Source: Pantoea ananatis LMG 2665 (GTDB lineage Bacteria; Pseudomonadota; Gammaproteobacteria; Enterobacterales; Enterobacteriaceae). From it: DNA of 64,000 bases. Numbering within the stretch: the stretch's first letter is position 1; each line of letters opens with the position of its first letter. Positions 47,979 through 56,469 of the stretch are shown in pieces. The position numbers were made by a program, and so were the translations under genes. The notes beneath the pieces are model-generated. The model was not told where the DNA came from and searched no databases. It saw only the letters and a program-made list of their open reading frames with translations. The stretch lies in the NCBI RefSeq assembly GCF_000710035.2, contig NZ_JMJJ01000004.1, positions 682,001 to 746,000 on the forward strand. The letters are read 5' to 3'.

Positions 47979-48210
47979 GTAAGCCCGAACCGCCTGCAAA
48001 GACGCGCTGCCTTTCCAGAGCATTAAGTGCTCAACGTCTCGCATCCGGCGGTCGGGTGAGACCAGACAGAAGACGCCACCGGTTCCCGTGGCGCGCATAA
48101 AACCGTTCTCACCGAGAATGGGAGGTAGCTCAAAATTCCACCCAAAGGTATTATAAAGGTTATGTTTGTGGTGTTAGATTGGCCTTACCAACACCGGGGA
48201 ACACACCATA

Positions 48211-49485
48211 ATGAAAACGAAAACGGCCAGCCTGTCATTGATGATGTTTGTGGAATGGTTTATCTGGGGCGCGTGGTTTGTCCCGCTCTGGGCCTTCCTT
48301 AGCAAAAATGGTTTCACGCCCGTCGAGATTGCGTGGTGCTATGCCTGTACCTCCATCGCCGCCATTCTGTCGCCCATTCTGGTGGGATCGCTGGCAGACC
48401 GCTTTTTTCAGGCCCAGAAAGTGCTGGGTGTGCTGATGATCGTGGGCGCCGGGCTGATGTACTTCGCGGCGCAGCAAACGCACTTCAGCGGTTTCTTTCC
48501 CCTGTTGCTGCTGTATGCGCTGACCTATATGCCCACGATTGCCCTCACCAACAGCATTGCGTTTTCGCATGTAGCAGACGTGGAGCGTGATTATCCGCGT
48601 ATCCGCGTGCTGGGTACGCTCGGCTGGATCGCATCCGGTATCGTCTGCGGTTTTCTGCCGTCGTTACTGGGCTTTGGCGACATCTCCGCCAGCAATGTGC
48701 CGCTGCTGATTACCGCCGCCAGCTCGCTGCTGCTGGGTATCTTCGCCTTTATGCTGCCCGCCACGGAGCCTAAAAGTACCGGCGCTTTTAGTGTGCGAAC
48801 CGCGCTGGGCCTGGATGCCCTGGATCTGTTAAAAGATCGCAGCTTCCTGGTCTTTTTTGTCTGTTCCTTCCTGTTCAGTATGCCGCTGGCGTTCTATTAC
48901 ATTTTTGCCGAGGGCTTCCTGACCGAAGTGGGCCTGGCGCACGCCACGGGCTGGATGACGTTAGGGCAGATGTCCGAAATTCTGTTTTTACTGGCGCTGC
49001 CGTTCTTTATCAAACGTTTTGGTATCGGCAAGGTCTTGCTGCTCGGCCTGGTGACGGCCGCGCTGCGTTATCTGTTTTTTGTTTTTGGCAGCGATCAGAA
49101 CCTGCTCACCTATGGCCTGTTATTTATGGGCATTCTGCTGCACGGCGTCAGCTATGACTTTTACTTCATTACTGCCTACATCTACGTCGATAAAAAATCC
49201 CCTGTGAGCATGCGCAATGCGGCGCAGGGATTAATTACCCTGGCCTGTCAGGGAATCGGCAGCCTGTTAGGTTATCGCCTGGGGGGCTATCTGATGCAGG
49301 AGATGTTTGCCTATGGTCAACCGCGCAACGGCCTGACGTTCAACTGGGCGGGAATGTGGCTGTTTGGCAGCGTGATGATCATATTGATTACCGTGGCGTT
49401 TATTCTGCTGTTCCGCGATACGAAAAAACGCAGCGATGAGCTTAACGTGGTTGAGCCTGCCGCCGCGACGGAAAGCCAAAAATAA
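48211..49485 (+). CDS. yegT: Nucleoside:H+ symporter-type MFS transporter (YegT-like)
   Basis: A 424-residue inner-membrane protein with about 12 membrane helices, of the NupG/XapB/YegT nucleoside symporter family. The N-terminus SLMMFVEWFIWGAWFVPLWAFL, the loop GSLADRFFQAQKVLG and the central HVADVERDYPRIRVLGTLGWIASG (landmark YPRIRVLGTLGWI) are family features. It probably imports a nucleoside or ribosyl compound with protons. The following genes (ADP-ribosylglycohydrolase, PfkB kinase, GntR regulator) reproduce the E. coli yegTUVW group, so I use yegT over nupG/xapB. The exact substrate is unknown. GGGGAA lies about 11 nt before the ATG. Confidence 0.85.
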   Translation: MKTKTASLSLMMFVEWFIWGAWFVPLWAFLSKNGFTPVEIAWCYACTSIAAILSPILVGSLADRFFQAQKVLGVLMIVGAGLMYFAAQQTHFSGFFPLLLLYALTYMPTIALTNSIAFSHVADVERDYPRIRVLGTLGWIASGIVCGFLPSLLGFGDISASNVPLLITAASSLLLGIFAFMLPATEPKSTGAFSVRTALGLDALDLLKDRSFLVFFVCSFLFSMPLAFYYIFAEGFLTEVGLAHATGWMTLGQMSEILFLLALPFFIKRFGIGKVLLLGLVTAALRYLFFVFGSDQNLLTYGLLFMGILLHGVSYDFYFITAYIYVDKKSPVSMRNAAQGLITLACQGIGSLLGYRLGGYLMQEMFAYGQPRNGLTFNWAGMWLFGSVMIILITVAFILLFRDTKKRSDELNVVEPAAATESQK

Positions 49486-49495
49486 GGAAGAGAAG

Positions 49496-50512
49496 ATGAT
49501 TACCGTACAACAAAGGATCACCGGCGCATTTTATGGTCAGGCGCTTGGCGATGCCATGGGCATGCCGTCAGAACTCTGGCCGCGAAGCCGCGTGAAAGCA
49601 CATTTTGGCTGGATTGATCGTTTTCTGCCCGGCCCGGCAGAGAATAACGCCGCCTGCTATTTCGGCCGCGCCGAGTTCACCGACGATACATCGATGGCGC
49701 TGGCGCTGGCCGATGCCATCATCCGTCATGACGGAGAGATCGTCGCTGAAACCATTGGTCTTAACATCCTGCGCTGGGCAGAAGGGTTTGACGCGTTTAA
49801 TAAAAATGTTCTGGGGCCCACATCAAAAATCGCGCTGCGCGCACTACAGGCCGGCCAGCCGATCAGCGCGCTGGAAAACAACGGCCTGACTAATGGGGCG
49901 GCGATGCGTATTGCCCCGCTGGGCTGCCTGTTACCCGCGCGAGATTTGCACAGTTTTATTGATGCGGTTGCGCTGGCGTCCAGCCCCACCCATAAGGCCG
50001 ACGTCGCGATTGCCGGGGCAACCGTGATTGCCTGGGCCGTTTCCCAGGCGATAGAGGGCGCAGGCTGGAGACAGATTCGTGACGCGCTGCCGGCCGTCGC
50101 GCGTGCGGCGCAGGAGCGGCAGATAACCACCTTTAGTGCGGCCATGTCTGCGCGCCTCGAGCTGGCATTTTCGGTGGTTGAACAGGGGCGCGGTGTTGAA
50201 TCCACTATGGAGAACATCTATGCCCTGGTGGGAACAGGCACCAGCACCATCGAGTCCGTGCCCGCCGCCATCGCGATGGTTGAACTGGCAGGAACCGATC
50301 CCAACCGCTGCGCCATTCTTTGCGCCAATCTGGGCGGCGACACGGACACCATTGGTGCGATGGCGGTTGCCATTTGTGGTGCGCTTAACGGTATTGATGC
50401 CATTGACCCTGCGCTCCGACAGCAGCTGGATAGCGTAAATAAACTGGACTTTGAAAGCTACGGCCGGGCGTTTACCGCTTTTCGCCTCAAGCGGGAGGCG
50501 GCGCATGGTTGA
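49496..50512 (+). CDS. yegU: ADP-ribosylglycohydrolase family protein (YegU-like)
   Basis: A 338-residue cytosolic protein of the DraG/ARH family, which cleaves N- or O-glycosidic bonds to ADP-ribose or related ribosyl groups using two magnesium ions. The metal-binding acidic motifs are intact: AEFTDDTSMALALADA near residue 60 and LGGDTDTIGAMAVAICGA near 280. The N-terminus RITGAFYGQALGDAMGMPSE and LTNGAAMRIAPLG are family landmarks. The ATG at 49496 sits right after AAGGAAGAGAAG and 10 nt after yegT. The stop overlaps yegV by 8 nt. Gene company with a nucleoside transporter and a sugar kinase argues for small-molecule salvage over protein de-ADP-ribosylation. Confidence 0.88.
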   Translation: MITVQQRITGAFYGQALGDAMGMPSELWPRSRVKAHFGWIDRFLPGPAENNAACYFGRAEFTDDTSMALALADAIIRHDGEIVAETIGLNILRWAEGFDAFNKNVLGPTSKIALRALQAGQPISALENNGLTNGAAMRIAPLGCLLPARDLHSFIDAVALASSPTHKADVAIAGATVIAWAVSQAIEGAGWRQIRDALPAVARAAQERQITTFSAAMSARLELAFSVVEQGRGVESTMENIYALVGTGTSTIESVPAAIAMVELAGTDPNRCAILCANLGGDTDTIGAMAVAICGALNGIDAIDPALRQQLDSVNKLDFESYGRAFTAFRLKREAAHG

Positions 50513-51485
50513 TTCCCAGAGCGTGGCAACATTAGGCAACCGGGCCCCGATCGTCGTACTGGGCGCCGCCGTCGTGGATGTCATCGCCCGCGCCGAGCAG
50601 CTTCCCCAGCGCGGCGGCGACAGCGCGCTGCAGCAGCAAAGTATCAGCGTGGGAGGCTGTGCGTTGAACGTGGCGCTGGCGCTGCACCGCTTAGGTATGG
50701 ATGCCGTTTCTGCGTTACCGCTCGGCCAGGGCGTCTGGGCTGAGCTACTCCGGCAAAAGCTTACGGCCTGTGGCCTGACCAGCGTCACGGAAACCCACAA
50801 GGGCGACAACGGCTGGTGCCTGGCGCTGGTTGAACCCGACGGAGAACGCACGTTCCTGTCGGTGGCCGGGGTGGAGAACCAGTGGGATGAGGCGATGCTG
50901 GCCTCTGTTCCGCTTCACGCAGAAGGCTGGCTGTATCTGTCGGGTTATCAGCTCATCGGCAAGAATGCGGAAACACTGCTGTCCTGGCTGGAAGGGCTGG
51001 CAAACAGGCCGCGGCTGGCGATCGATTTTGGGCCGCGTCTGCCTGCGATCGCGCCGGATCACTGGCAGCGCGTGATGGCGCTGCAGCCGTTGATTACGCT
51101 TAATCGCCAGGAAGCCGAACACGTCTGGCACCAGCGTTTGCAGCAGGACGGGTCTTTTAACGCGCAGGCGCTGATTACCCAGTGGGCAAAACATTTTGCC
51201 AGCCCGCTGGTGGTCAGGCTGGATAGCGAAGGCGCAGGCTTCAGCCATCACGGACAGTACGGCTGGATCGCAGCATTCAAGACGGCGGTGGTCGATACGA
51301 TTGGGGCCGGTGACAGCCACACGGGAGGATTACTGGCTGCGCTCGCATCTGGCTGGCCACTTGATAACGCAGTGGCGCTGGGGAATGCCGTCGCATCATT
51401 CGTGGTTGCGCAGCGTGGAGGCGATACCGCCCCCGACCGTGCAGCGCTGATTCGCCACTGGCAGCAGTGCCTTACTCGGCAATAA
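50505..51485 (+). CDS. yegV: PfkB family sugar/nucleoside kinase (YegV-like)
   Basis: A 326-residue ribokinase-like kinase. The N-terminal sugar-binding strand IVVLGAAVVDVIARAEQLPQRGGD and GGCALNVALALHRLG (landmark GGCALNVALAL) are PfkB signature 1. The C-terminal VVDTIGAGDSHTGGLLAALASG carries the GAGD anion hole and catalytic aspartate. It probably phosphorylates the ribosyl or nucleoside product released by the glycohydrolase. The ATG at 50505 overlaps the yegU stop. The 3' end overlaps the convergent yegW gene by 14 nt. Confidence 0.87.
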   Translation: MVDSQSVATLGNRAPIVVLGAAVVDVIARAEQLPQRGGDSALQQQSISVGGCALNVALALHRLGMDAVSALPLGQGVWAELLRQKLTACGLTSVTETHKGDNGWCLALVEPDGERTFLSVAGVENQWDEAMLASVPLHAEGWLYLSGYQLIGKNAETLLSWLEGLANRPRLAIDFGPRLPAIAPDHWQRVMALQPLITLNRQEAEHVWHQRLQQDGSFNAQALITQWAKHFASPLVVRLDSEGAGFSHHGQYGWIAAFKTAVVDTIGAGDSHTGGLLAALASGWPLDNAVALGNAVASFVVAQRGGDTAPDRAALIRHWQQCLTRQ

Positions 51486-52215
51486 ACACGTACAAATCAC
51501 TGCGACAGTAGCTGATGCTGTATTCCAGAGGACGATCGCGCGCATCCAGCGCCAACTGCTTAATCACCAGTACGGGAATCCGCTCGGGCAGGGCAATGAG
51601 GCGCTGTAATTCGGCATCTGGCATTTGCGCACTGACGCGACTTTGCGTTTTCACCGGCTGGATCTGGTGGCGGCGAAAATAGTCGTACAGCGAAATACCG
51701 ATGTCGCTGGCGTCGTTGATCAAATCGCACGGCACCCAGGACGTTTCCACGGACACGGCCTGTTGATCGACATAACGCAGGCGCTTCAGCAAATAGACCT
51801 CACTGTCCGGGGGCAGCTGCAGCTTCTGCGCAATGTCATCTTCGCAACGGATACGATGTTTTTGCAGCCATTCCGTATCGGGCTTTTTACCCCGTAATAC
51901 GACCTGCTGTGAAAATCCCTGCGGCTCTTTCAGTGAGTATTCCAGTGCGCGACAAATCTGCGTGCCATAGCCACGCGAGCGATGAACAATCCCTTCCTGA
52001 GAGAGCGCATCCATCGCTTTACGCACCGTGATGCGGGAGATCCCCAGAGAGTGAGAAAATTCGCGCTCGCTGGGCAACACCTCTTCGTGACGCAGCACGC
52101 CGTCGCGCACGGCGTCTTTAATCACCTGCACGAAACGTTTATAGAGCGGGGTTTTGCTCTCGGCGCTGAGCACGCTGCTCAGATGACTGAAAAGGGCATT
52201 ATGCTGTGATGTCAT
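51472..52215 (-). CDS. yegW: GntR/HutC family regulator (YegW-like)
   Basis: A 247-residue GntR-family regulator with an N-terminal winged helix (VLPSEREFSHSLGISRITVRKAMDALSQEGIVHRSRGYGTQI; landmarks LPSEREFSHSLGISR and VRKAMDAL) and a C-terminal UTRA effector domain (YLLKRLRYVDQQAVSVETSWVP, KQLALDARDRPLEYSISYCRSDLYVF). HutC-type members respond to metabolites of the pathway they control. It is convergent with yegV and divergent from the MHS transporter 98 nt away, so it may control both sides. It corresponds in position to E. coli YegW. Confidence 0.88.
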   Translation of the reverse strand: MTSQHNALFSHLSSVLSAESKTPLYKRFVQVIKDAVRDGVLRHEEVLPSEREFSHSLGISRITVRKAMDALSQEGIVHRSRGYGTQICRALEYSLKEPQGFSQQVVLRGKKPDTEWLQKHRIRCEDDIAQKLQLPPDSEVYLLKRLRYVDQQAVSVETSWVPCDLINDASDIGISLYDYFRRHQIQPVKTQSRVSAQMPDAELQRLIALPERIPVLVIKQLALDARDRPLEYSISYCRSDLYVFIAE

Positions 52216-52313
52216 TATTCTCGTCTGGGATACATAACCTTATCTGCTGGAATTCTATACTATCTCTCTTATCGCCGTACTGCTTTTGCAGGCTGCAAGT
52301 TGAGGATAGTCAA

Positions 52314-53600
52314 ATGGAAACCTATTCACCCCAGGTAAAGCAACATAAACGTGCGCTGGTTGCGGGTTCGGTTGGCAACTTTATTGAGTGGTATGAGTTC
52401 GCCATTTACGGCTTTCTCGCCACGCTGATTGCGCAGAACTTTTTCCAGTTACAGGGCGAGTCGGCCTTGAGTGGGCTGATTCTCACCTGGGCCTCCTTTG
52501 CCGTCGCATTTTTCTTTCGGCCACTGGGTGCGCTGGTGTTTGGCCGTATCGGCGATCGCATCGGCCGCAAACCGACGCTGATTATGGTGCTGGTGTTCAT
52601 GACGCTGGCGACCACGGCGATTGGCCTGGTGCCGACCTATGCCTCAGTGGGCATCGCAGCACCCTTAATCCTGACCGGGCTGCGTATCCTGCAGGGGGTG
52701 TTTGCCGGAGGAGAATACGGCGGTGCGGTCTCCCTGATGACGGAATTTGCGCCGCGAGGCAAGCGCGGCCTGTATGGCGCGTGGCAGTCGCTCACGGTGG
52801 CGCTGGGCCTGCTGGCTGGCGTCGGGCTGGTGGCGCTGTTGTCGTTTACGCTCAGCCCACCAGCCATGCTGGCCTGGGGCTGGCGCATTCCGTTTATCCT
52901 GGCATTACCGCTGGGCATGGTGGCGCTCTGGCTGCGGCTGGCAATGGACGAAACGCCCGGCTTTGTCCGTCAGCAACAGCAGCAGAAGGGGGGCAAAGCC
53001 GCACCGCTCCAGACGTTGAAAACCATTCTGCTGGCCGTGGCGCGCGTGATGCTGTGGTCAGCGGCGGGTTACACTTGTCTGGTCATTATGCCAGCCTACC
53101 TTCAGTCCGCCCTGCACACCGGACTGCACCAGGCGCTGGCGATCGCCGTGATTTCCAATCTGGGGTTTGCCTTGACCATTATTCCGGCGGGGATACTCAG
53201 TGACAGGATAGGGCGACGCCGGGTGATGGTGGTGGCCAGCGTACTGTTGCTGTTACTGGCGATGCCGCTGCTGAAGGTGCTGCAGGCGGAAACGGTGGCG
53301 TTACCCAGCAAAGCGCTGGTGGTGTTTATTGCAGGCGGTGTGGTGGGCTTACTGGCAGGGCCGGGGCCGGCGATGCTGGCCGAAATGTTTCCCACACGGG
53401 TTCGCTACACCGGACTGGGACTGGCGTATTCGCTATCGAATGCCGTTTTCTCGGGCTGTGCGGGGTTGATTATTACAGGGCTGGTCAAGCAGACGGGCAA
53501 TCTGGATATTCCGGCGTGGTACATGATGGCAACGGCGTTGGTAACAATACCGGCACTGATGACGTTAAACAAAGACGATCATCTGCGCGATCTGGTATGA
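52314..53600 (+). CDS. MFS transporter, metabolite:H+ symporter (MHS) family
   Basis: A 428-residue inner-membrane transporter of the KgtP/ProP/ShiA-like MHS family with about 12 helices. The N-terminal signature AGSVGNFIEWYEFAIYGFLATLIAQNFF, the loop RIGDRIGRKPTLIMVL and GEYGGAVSLMTEFAPRGKRGLYGAWQS (landmark EYGGAVSLMTEFAP) are diagnostic. MHS members carry organic acids and osmolytes; which one here is unknown. The ATG at 52314 follows GAGGA at seven bases; the open frame extends upstream through the intergenic gap but without family sequence. It is divergent from the GntR gene, which may regulate it. Confidence 0.88.
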   Translation: METYSPQVKQHKRALVAGSVGNFIEWYEFAIYGFLATLIAQNFFQLQGESALSGLILTWASFAVAFFFRPLGALVFGRIGDRIGRKPTLIMVLVFMTLATTAIGLVPTYASVGIAAPLILTGLRILQGVFAGGEYGGAVSLMTEFAPRGKRGLYGAWQSLTVALGLLAGVGLVALLSFTLSPPAMLAWGWRIPFILALPLGMVALWLRLAMDETPGFVRQQQQQKGGKAAPLQTLKTILLAVARVMLWSAAGYTCLVIMPAYLQSALHTGLHQALAIAVISNLGFALTIIPAGILSDRIGRRRVMVVASVLLLLLAMPLLKVLQAETVALPSKALVVFIAGGVVGLLAGPGPAMLAEMFPTRVRYTGLGLAYSLSNAVFSGCAGLIITGLVKQTGNLDIPAWYMMATALVTIPALMTLNKDDHLRDLV

Positions 53601-53604
53601 GGGT

Positions 53605-53630
53605 AAAACGGGAGCCAACGCTCCCGTTTT
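53605..53630. terminator. Bidirectional terminator between MHS transporter and DUF883 gene
   Basis: A 10-bp stem AAAACGGGAG (53605-53614) / CTCCCGTTTT (53621-53630) with a CCAACG loop. T tracts form on both strands from the arms, and it lies between the two convergent genes. Confidence 0.88.
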
Positions 53631-53635
53631 GAGAC

Positions 53636-53884
53636 TTATTTGCGGCCCAGCAGGAAGCCAAGTACCACGCCAACGCCAGCGGCTACGGCCAGACCCGCGA
53701 ACGGGTTAGACTGCACCTGATCCTTGATGCAATCAGCGGCATCACGTGCGGCGTAGGATGCCTGATTGGTGTAGCGGCGTGCTGCACCACGGGCACGGTG
53801 ACGCGGGGAGTCGGTAACTTCACCCCATTGTTGCTCTGCGGCACCGGCGACTTCTTTCACTGCATCTTCAATTTTTCCTGACAT
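53636..53884 (-). CDS. ElaB/YqjD-like DUF883 membrane-anchored protein
   Basis: An 82-residue protein with a helical charged N-terminus (GKIEDAVKEVAGAAEQQWGEVTD, CsbD-like) and a C-terminal glycine-zipper membrane tail NPFAGLAVAAGVGVVLGFLLGRK (landmark GLAVAAGVGVVLGFLL). The ElaB/YqjD/YgaM group are C-tail-anchored inner-membrane proteins; some bind ribosomes in stationary phase and are under RpoS control in E. coli. A strong AGGAG lies eight bases before the ATG. The family-typical C-terminus makes the class fairly sure; the specific paralogue is not identified. Confidence 0.8.
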   Translation of the reverse strand: MSGKIEDAVKEVAGAAEQQWGEVTDSPRHRARGAARRYTNQASYAARDAADCIKDQVQSNPFAGLAVAAGVGVVLGFLLGRK

Positions 53885-54111
53885 GCTTCATCTCCTTGGT
53901 TATCACAGTCACCTAAAGCGTAGCAAAGCTTAGCCGTCGTGCTGCCCCAGGGCGCATTAATCTTCTGTTCAGGAGGCAAAGGTCAGGGGAAAATATCTGC
54001 CACCGCGTCATATCGCTGGCCTGAGAGGCGCGCAGGCAGGGGCGTGAAGCGGGGAAACGCGGCAACTCGCCAGTGGCTAATGTGTGCAGGGAAAAATCAT
54101 TACCAGCTGTT

Positions 54112-54678
54112 TCACAAAACGGCATTGCCCGGAGCGGCGGCGTACTGAGGGTACCAGCTCACCAGAAAGTGGCGAATATGGTCGAAGCACCATTCCGCAT
54201 CCTCCGACTGAGGGCAGTAGTACTGAATTGTGATTTTTTCATAGCGGCGCTGACGTTGCTGCAGCGGCGACCAGCCCCAGTCGAGTACAGCACGGGCATA
54301 GTTGACCAGCGCATCCGCTGCCAGCCCATGCTGTTGGGCCTGCTCTTTGAGATAGGTGTAAAACGCGGTTTCCAGCTGCAGCGTCTCAGCATGTGAATGG
54401 CCAGGCAACTCGGGACGAAAGGCGATATCAATAAACCCGCACACCGCGTTTTCCTGCTGTTGCCAGTCGCAGGCCAGCGTCATGAACAGCCCGTCCTGAA
54501 GATTCACCTCTTCCACCAGACGCTGCAGGTTTGCTGAGTGGCGCAGCACCGCAACCTCTTCAAGGCGCTCTGTTTCCAGCGTTAAGTCGATGCCGCAGGG
54601 ATTGACCGTACCGTCTTCATTGCGGGTCGCCGGGAAGGGAAAATCGATATAGCCGTTGTTATCCAGACGCTTTTCCAT
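54112..54678 (-). CDS. Conserved-looking hypothetical protein
   Basis: A soluble protein of 188 residues from the ATG at 54678 (200 from the GTG at 54714). The composition is that of a real gene: acidic, rich in Gln, Tyr, Trp, with no signal peptide or membrane segment. Segments such as GYIDFPFPATRNEDG, ACDWQQQENAVCGFIDIAF and DWGWSPLQQRQRRYEKI stand out, but I do not recognise the family. It lies between the DUF883 gene and a lipoprotein gene on the same strand, about 30 nt after the latter, so the two may be co-transcribed. Start choice is uncertain because the ribosome site is weak (AGG about 10 nt upstream). Confidence 0.6.
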   Translation of the reverse strand: MEKRLDNNGYIDFPFPATRNEDGTVNPCGIDLTLETERLEEVAVLRHSANLQRLVEEVNLQDGLFMTLACDWQQQENAVCGFIDIAFRPELPGHSHAETLQLETAFYTYLKEQAQQHGLAADALVNYARAVLDWGWSPLQQRQRRYEKITIQYYCPQSEDAEWCFDHIRHFLVSWYPQYAAAPGNAVL

Positions 54679-54743
54679 GTGAAGGATGACCTGTCTCTTG
54701 ACGTTTCCTGACACTATACCATTCTGCGCCCGGATTCACCCCT

Positions 54744-55073
54744 CTACGGGCAGGTCCAGGTGATCAGGGTATCCTGATAGGGATTGATGAGCCGGAACTG
54801 CTTGTCCGACAGGCGTTGCGCATAATAACCCTCACGCGTGACGGCGGAAGGAATGTACTGGAAGCGATCCTGCGACTGCAGCGGACCGCTCTGCACGCTT
54901 GCGCCGTCCCGACTGACGCTAAATGAGGTGACCAGATCGAAAATCGTCCCCTGGGTCTGGCCCAGCGACTGACCGTAAAGGGTGCTGACCTCGCCCGGGC
55001 ATTCCACGCCTTTCGGCGACGATGAGCAGCCCGCAAGCAGTGCCATAAAAATGAAAACTACCGATCGCAACAT
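54744..55073 (-). CDS. Small predicted lipoprotein
   Basis: A 109-residue protein from the ATG at 55073. The signal sequence LRSVVFIFMALLAGC has a lipobox with cysteine near residue 16, followed by SSS, so outer-membrane sorting is expected. The mature part (YGQSLGQTQGTIFDLVTSF, YYAQRLSDKQFRLINPYQDTLITWTC) has two cysteines that could pair. The longer open frame upstream lacks family-like sequence; GGGACAGGA precedes the chosen ATG. No named family is recognised. It is divergent from the small ORF at 55282. Confidence 0.65.
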   Translation of the reverse strand: MLRSVVFIFMALLAGCSSSPKGVECPGEVSTLYGQSLGQTQGTIFDLVTSFSVSRDGASVQSGPLQSQDRFQYIPSAVTREGYYAQRLSDKQFRLINPYQDTLITWTCP

Positions 55074-55281
55074 ATCCTGTCCCTGCCCAAGTCCATGAAA
55101 GCGGTGAACGATTCTATCCTGTTGCGCCGCAAATAACATGATCATAGCAGTTCTGCGACACAGGCTGATTTGTGCTTTGCTCAAAGGTTAAGCAACAGAA
55201 ATGCAAAAGATGACTTTGAGGTGGAATAAACGTTATTCTTGCCATCTTTGCGCATCGCTTAAGCAAATTCAGGGATAAATG

Positions 55282-55461
55282 ATGAAAGAAGAAGAAGCCA
55301 GCCTAATGATTATTCGCCACGCCATCGAATCGCTGGATGCAGAAAAAAGGCAGCAGGTCATTGCCTGTGCCGCTGAAATTCGCGATGTGATGAGCAGCTT
55401 CGACAGCGAACACGCCGACCTGGCGTTAATGTTGGTCGCAGCGGAAGTGGCTGCAGACTAA
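55282..55461 (+). CDS. Small acidic helical protein
   Basis: A 59-residue protein (one more from the ATG three bases earlier) with AGGGA about six bases before the second ATG. It is acidic and predicted helical throughout (MIIRHAIESLDAEKRQQVIA, LALMLVAAEVAAD), with no membrane segment. It has the look of a small conserved enterobacterial cytosolic protein, but I do not recognise it. It has its own upstream region, with the divergent lipoprotein about 210 nt away. Confidence 0.55.
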   Translation: MKEEEASLMIIRHAIESLDAEKRQQVIACAAEIRDVMSSFDSEHADLALMLVAAEVAAD

Positions 55462-55649
55462 TTGAGCCGTGGTTTACCCGATGCCATCTCGCCCGTTCGG
55501 TTTTCTGGTGGTGCGCAGGGCAGGTGAGCGGCTGTCTCTCCGGCACGCCTGAATTCCTGCGGCAACCTGTCCCGTCCTGCTCTGCCTGGCTTTTATTGTG
55601 ATAAACTCCTCTGACAATGGGAAATGACGTATTCAGCGGAGGAAATCAG

Positions 55650-56033
55650 ATGAAAGCAGTCCGTCTTGCCCTGTGCCTGTTGGCCTGTTACAGCGCGTCA
55701 GCGTGGAGCGAAAGCGAATTCCAGATCCATTGTCCCGGTCGGCCTACCATGACCATTTCACGCGCTGAATATGGCCTGAGTACGCTCTCCTGGCCCAAAC
55801 AGCACTTCCAGATTGCGGCGGGGCAACTGAACACGCAGATTGAGGGCGGTGACAAAGTGGCCATTACCCGCTTCCGCAACGGCGATCAGCTGATCGTCAA
55901 CAAAAGCAATCTCGACACCTTCTTTGTCTACCATGACAGCGACGCGCTGGTGCCCTGCAGCCGCAGCGCGAAGCGTGACGTGGACGTCCTGAGCCTTGAG
56001 CGCTACGACGACAGACAACGTAACGACTCCTGA
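55650..56033 (+). CDS. Secreted protein of unknown function
   Basis: A 127-residue protein from the ATG at 55650, which has GGAGG eight bases upstream. The signal peptide VRLALCLLACYSASAWS would be cleaved before ESEFQIHCPGRP, leaving a small periplasmic protein with two cysteines (IHCPG and VPCSRS) that may form a disulfide, and an alternating beta pattern (GDKVAITRFRNGDQLIVNKSN). No family is recognised. The GNAT gene follows after 22 nt, so they may share a transcript, though the two products act in different compartments. Confidence 0.6.
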   Translation: MKAVRLALCLLACYSASAWSESEFQIHCPGRPTMTISRAEYGLSTLSWPKQHFQIAAGQLNTQIEGGDKVAITRFRNGDQLIVNKSNLDTFFVYHDSDALVPCSRSAKRDVDVLSLERYDDRQRNDS

Positions 56034-56055
56034 TTTGCCGCGATAAGGAATGCCA

Positions 56056-56469
56056 ATGCAGATTACCCTCACTGATAAGGTGACCAGTAAAGATCAGGAT
56101 GAACTCCGGCTAGGCCTGAATGCGCATAACAGCAAATTTTTTGACGTGGACCTGATTAAACCGCTGGGGCTGTTTATCTGTGATTTTCAGGGGAAGAAGC
56201 TGGCAGGGTTAACCGGTACGACGACAGGTAACTGGTTACGCATCGATTTGCTTTGGGTCAGCGACAGGCTCCGGGGGCAGGGCACGGGAAGTCAGTTGGT
56301 GCTGGCGGCAGAACAAGAGGCGCGCCAGCGAGGATGCCGTTTTGCCCAGGTCGATACGGCCAGCTTTCAGGCTCGGCCCTTCTACGAGAAGTTGGGCTAT
56401 CACGTCCGGTTAACGCTTGGCGACTATATTCACCATTACCAGCGCCATTATCTGACCAAAATCCTGTAA
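56056..56469 (+). CDS. GNAT family N-acetyltransferase
   Basis: A 137-residue GCN5-related acetyltransferase. Motif A with the acetyl-CoA pyrophosphate loop is RLRGQGTGSQLVLAAEQEARQRGC (landmark RGQGTGSQLV). Motif B follows as ASFQARPFYEKLGYHV, where the tyrosine is the usual general acid. The N-terminal half is short, as in minimal single-domain members. The substrate is unknown. The ATG at 56056 lies about six bases after AAGG; an ATG at 56050 abuts it. The stop codon directly abuts the stop of the convergent MBL gene with no gap. Confidence 0.83.
   Translation: MQITLTDKVTSKDQDELRLGLNAHNSKFFDVDLIKPLGLFICDFQGKKLAGLTGTTTGNWLRIDLLWVSDRLRGQGTGSQLVLAAEQEARQRGCRFAQVDTASFQARPFYEKLGYHVRLTLGDYIHHYQRHYLTKIL

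Noticed and set aside
47590-48098. Long open frames encoding GFGLRAS or PEARSPK repeats
   Set aside because: They result from the heptamer array, which keeps all frames open; no ribosome site, no normal composition outside the repeat.
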